The notes under the pieces were generated by a model, which worked only from the letters and a program-made list of their open reading frames with translations, ran no database searches and was not told where the DNA came from. Shown here piece after piece: positions 6,778 through 9,009 of a stretch of 9,009 nt of DNA. Source of the stretch: CAZIWX01 sp964543125. Its GTDB lineage: Bacteria; Fidelibacterota; UBA8477. Position 1 is the stretch's first letter, and each line of letters opens with the position of its first letter. A program made the position numbers and the translations under genes. The stretch lies in contig CAZIWX010000098.1 of the NCBI GenBank assembly GCA_964543125.1, positions 1 through 9,009 of the forward strand. The letters are read 5' to 3'.

Positions 6778-7118
6778 AGGAGATTAAAGCTTATATTCGC
6801 TGCGAAAAGGTTGAACCGACCATTCAAAAACTGGAACAGATTGGCATTCAAAACATGACAGTTATTGAAGTGATGGCTTTGGGCCTTGGCATGTTGGATG
6901 AGAAGCACTATAAATACTCCATCGAATGCGTGGATCGGTATTCCACAATTGCCAAACTGGAGATAATTTGCGCTGCTGAAGATGTTGACCAGATTGTGAA
7001 AACAATTCGGTCAATCGCTTACACAGGTGAAAAAGGGGACGGATTGCTCCTCGTGTCACCGGTGGAGTTTGCGCAAAAGATCCGCTCCGGGAAAACAGGC
7101 GAAACGATCGTTCAGTAG
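6774..7118 (+). CDS. Divergent PII-like protein coupled to the RND pump gene
   Basis: Small cytoplasmic protein (114 residues) of the PII signal-transduction superfamily, normally a homotrimer that binds ATP/ADP and controls partner proteins through its T-loop. Evidence: MKEIKAYIRCEKVEPTIQKL (beta1-alpha1), IGIQNMTVIEV (beta2), and the B-loop TGEKGDG (84-90) followed by LLLVSPVE. The C-terminal RSGKTGETIV corresponds to the nucleotide-binding C-loop. Important departures from canonical GlnB/GlnK: the 2-oxoglutarate-binding Gln39 aligns with Leu41, the phosphate-binding Lys90 with Leu91, and the T-loop (about 40-56) lacks the RGAEY segment, with Cys52 close to the uridylylated Tyr51 position. 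So classic uridylylation and 2-oxoglutarate sensing are unlikely. Good Shine-Dalgarno site GGAGA (6761-6765); the ATG overlaps the pump stop (ATGA). A non-canonical PII group encoded beside heavy-metal RND pumps has been described (called PII-NG); this fits it. Its role in controlling the pump is inferred. Confidence 0.85.
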   Translation: MKEIKAYIRCEKVEPTIQKLEQIGIQNMTVIEVMALGLGMLDEKHYKYSIECVDRYSTIAKLEIICAAEDVDQIVKTIRSIAYTGEKGDGLLLVSPVEFAQKIRSGKTGETIVQ

Positions 7119-7213
7119 CAAGGGAATAAGATGACTTTATGAGCGCCCCGTACAAAATGCACTGGTTAATATCTTGAATCATCAATGAGCATACCTGATT
7201 CGAGCCGGTCTGG

Positions 7214-7219
7214 AAGGAG
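7214..7219 (+). promoter_or_regulatory. Strong ribosome binding site for the P1B-ATPase
   Basis: AAGGAG six bases upstream of the ATG at 7226. It supports independent efficient initiation after the 107-base spacer that follows the PII-like gene. The spacer (7119-7225) has no hairpin with a T-run, so read-through transcription from the RND genes is possible; no clear promoter was found in it either. Confidence 0.7.
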
Positions 7220-7225
7220 AAGAAA

Positions 7226-9009
7226 ATGATTGAAAATCAGCTAGTAAAGGATCTGGTTTGTGGGATGACGATCAGCCCGGCTGAAGCGTTAACGCAGGAG
7301 TATGCCGGTGAGACCTACTATTTCTGTTCAGAGCATTGCCGTAGCCGGTTTAAGGATAATCCGCAGGGGTATCTTAAACAGGAGCATGAGCATGAGCATC
7401 ACCCGGCTGAGATGCAAGCGGTTGCGGAAGGTCCTGAAAAAGCCGGAAAATACACCTGTCCCATGCATCCGGAAGTTTTGCGGGACCAACCGGGAGCTTG
7501 TCCAAAATGCGGGATGGCGCTGGAGCCCATGACGATTGCCAGTGCTGATGAGGAAGAGGAAAATCCCGAATTGGTGGATATGAGCCGCCGGTTTAAAATC
7601 AGCCTGATTCTGGGGCTGCCGGTGCTTTTGCTGGCCATGGGGGAGATGTTTCTACCGTGGGGTTGGTCGAAAAAACCGATCATTATGTGGATTCAATTCG
7701 TGCTGGCAACGCCTGTTATTTTGTGGTGCGGGGCGCCCTTTTTTGAACGGGGCTGGAAATCCATCGTTTATAAAAGTCCCAATATGTTTACGCTTATTGG
7801 CTTGGGCACAGGCGTGGCGTATGTCTATAGTGTCATCGCGGCGTTGTTTCCCAATATATTCCCGGATGCATTCCGAGATGCCAACGGCAAGGTAGCCATT
7901 TATTTCGAAGCTGCTTCGACCATTACTATATTAGTGTTGTTGGGGCAAGTGCTGGAATTGCGAGCACGTAGCCGTACCAGTTCGGCGATTAAGGCACTGT
8001 TGGGATTAGCACCCAAAACGGCGCGTTTAGTGAAAGACAACGGTGAGGAAATCGATGTTCCCCTGGAAGCAGTTCAACCAAGCGATAAACTGCGGGTGCG
8101 TCCGGGAGAAAAAGTACCGGTTGACGGAGAAATTATTGAAGGTAAAAGCATTATCGATGAATCCATGGTAACCGGTGAACCGGATCCGGTGCAAAAAGAA
8201 ACAGGTGCCGGTGTTACCGGCGGTACGATCAACGGTACCGGCAGCTTTGTTATGGAAGCTCAACGGGTGGGTAGTGAAACCCTGCTCAGTCAGATCGTTC
8301 AAATGGTTTCGGAAGCGCAACGCAGCCGGGCGCCGATTCAAGGACTGGCTGATAAGGTTTCGGCCTATTTTGTTCCGGCGGTGGTGTTCATCAGCTTTGT
8401 TACTTTTGCGCTATGGGCTTGGTTGGGGCCGGAACCGCGTTTGGCCTATGCCCTGGTTAATGCGGTAGCGGTTCTGATAATCGCCTGTCCCTGTGCTTTG
8501 GGATTGGCCACACCTATTTCCATCATGGTCGGTACCGGCCGGGGCGCCATGGCGGGGATTCTGATCCGCAGTGCCGAGGCATTGGAGGCCATGGAAAAAA
8601 TCGATACTTTGGTTGTGGACAAAACCGGCACCCTGACGGAAGGAAAACCACGTCTCGTCGCGGCTGAACCAGTTGACGGTGCTAAAGCGGAAGAGTTGAT
8701 CACCTGGGCGGCTGCTTTGGAACAGCAGAGTGAGCATCCGTTGGGGCAGGCCATTGTCAATGCCGCCAAAGAGCGTGGCTTCGGTTTGGCAAAGCCGGAC
8801 GGTTTTAACTCGGAAACCGGCAAAGGGATTTACGGGCGTATTGGGAATAATCAGATTGTGGTGGGAAATGCCCGTTTGTATGAACAGCTGAACATCTCCC
8901 TGGAAAAAGCTGCTTCGCAAACATCCGAGCTGGCAAAATCCGGCGCGACAATCGTCTGGATCGCCCGGAATGGTGAACACGCCGGTGTTTTAGTAATTCA
9001 AGACCCCAT
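7226..9009 (+). CDS. copA: P1B-type Cu+-transporting ATPase with N-terminal YHS and heavy-metal-binding domains (3' end outside window)
   Basis: Inner-membrane ATPase exporting Cu+ (possibly Ag+) from the cytoplasm. It is open to the right edge, with 594 full codons visible. Order: YHS/TRASH-type domain at residues 8-50 (VCGM with Cys12, then FCSEHC with Cys34/Cys38), a His/Glu run HEHEHH (54-59), and an HMBD at 76-99 (YTCPMHPEV, CPKCGM). Four hydrophobic segments follow at about 124-142, 150-170, 187-208 and 228-243. The actuator loop has TGE at 316-318. TM5/TM6 include the metal-site motif CPC (421-423) in IIACPCALGLATP, and the phosphorylation site is Asp465 in DKTGTLTEG. The nucleotide-binding domain has SEHPLGQAI (His504) and GKGI/GNAR (533-550). 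CPC with that TM6 context points to the Cu+/Ag+ subgroup; the TM7/TM8 motifs and GDGxND hinge that would confirm it lie outside. No classical CxxC HMA domain precedes the membrane part. It would feed periplasmic Cu+ to the RND pump encoded upstream. Confidence 0.94.
   Translation, partial: MIENQLVKDLVCGMTISPAEALTQEYAGETYYFCSEHCRSRFKDNPQGYLKQEHEHEHHPAEMQAVAEGPEKAGKYTCPMHPEVLRDQPGACPKCGMALEPMTIASADEEEENPELVDMSRRFKISLILGLPVLLLAMGEMFLPWGWSKKPIIMWIQFVLATPVILWCGAPFFERGWKSIVYKSPNMFTLIGLGTGVAYVYSVIAALFPNIFPDAFRDANGKVAIYFEAASTITILVLLGQVLELRARSRTSSAIKALLGLAPKTARLVKDNGEEIDVPLEAVQPSDKLRVRPGEKVPVDGEIIEGKSIIDESMVTGEPDPVQKETGAGVTGGTINGTGSFVMEAQRVGSETLLSQIVQMVSEAQRSRAPIQGLADKVSAYFVPAVVFISFVTFALWAWLGPEPRLAYALVNAVAVLIIACPCALGLATPISIMVGTGRGAMAGILIRSAEALEAMEKIDTLVVDKTGTLTEGKPRLVAAEPVDGAKAEELITWAAALEQQSEHPLGQAIVNAAKERGFGLAKPDGFNSETGKGIYGRIGNNQIVVGNARLYEQLNISLEKAASQTSELAKSGATIVWIARNGEHAGVLVIQDP

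Noticed and set aside
7119..7225. Possible tiny gene or promoter between the PII-like and ATPase genes
   Set aside because: Only very short frames (for example 12 codons beginning near 7139) without good ribosome sites, and no -35/-10 pair at proper spacing.
8411..8980. Antisense open frame (189 codons) within the ATPase gene
   Set aside because: The + strand frame carries CPC, DKTGT and HP motifs across this stretch; the antisense frame has no motif or ribosome site.
1..9009. Mobile elements, CRISPR arrays, tRNA or rRNA genes
   Set aside because: No transposase or integrase, no regularly spaced repeats, and no tRNA- or rRNA-like sequence was seen on either strand.

Overview
The window is a copper/silver-efflux locus from a Gram-negative bacterium. 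It encodes a complete outer-membrane, periplasmic and inner-membrane (tripartite) pump of the heavy-metal RND family, so the host has a double membrane. Base composition looks balanced, one gene starts with TTG, and the metal-binding domain variants and PII-like protein recall environmental lineages. The sequence alone does not fix a phylum. A run of exactly 100 Ns inside a gene indicates a draft or metagenomic scaffold. All supported genes lie on the + strand.

Layout. Positions 3-482 hold the 3' part of a DNA-3-methyladenine glycosylase I gene (tag), unrelated to metals and cut by the left edge. Positions 483-731 are non-coding, with overlapping hairpins that look like a terminator and an inverted repeat that may be an operator. 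Positions 732-1091 encode a small exported Cys/Met/His protein of unknown family. The efflux genes follow: a TolC-family outer-membrane factor (TTG start at 1216, to 2496), a periplasmic adaptor broken by the assembly gap (2486-3555), a CusA-type RND pump (3571-6777) and a divergent PII-like protein (6774-7118). After 107 bases with no visible gene or terminator comes a P1B-type Cu+-ATPase (7226 to beyond the right edge).

How the parts fit. The ATPase would move Cu+ from cytoplasm to periplasm. The RND complex would then carry Cu+/Ag+ from the periplasm out of the cell. The adaptor has two C-terminal copies of a Cys/His/Met heavy-metal-binding domain (HMBD) and a Met-rich linker. The ATPase has another HMBD preceded by a YHS domain, so both pumps share one type of metal-handling module. 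The small Cys-rich protein is a candidate periplasmic metal binder. The PII-like gene overlaps the pump gene by ATGA, which suggests coupled synthesis and possibly control of the pump by a nucleotide-binding protein. No metal-responsive regulator (CueR, CsoR or CusRS type) is visible, so control must come from outside the window.

The overall system (Cus-like tripartite pump plus CopA-like ATPase) is known. The parts most worth a second look are the divergent PII protein, the C-terminal tandem HMBDs on the adaptor, the small Cys-rich leader protein, the non-coding inverted repeats, and the misleading length of the N gap.
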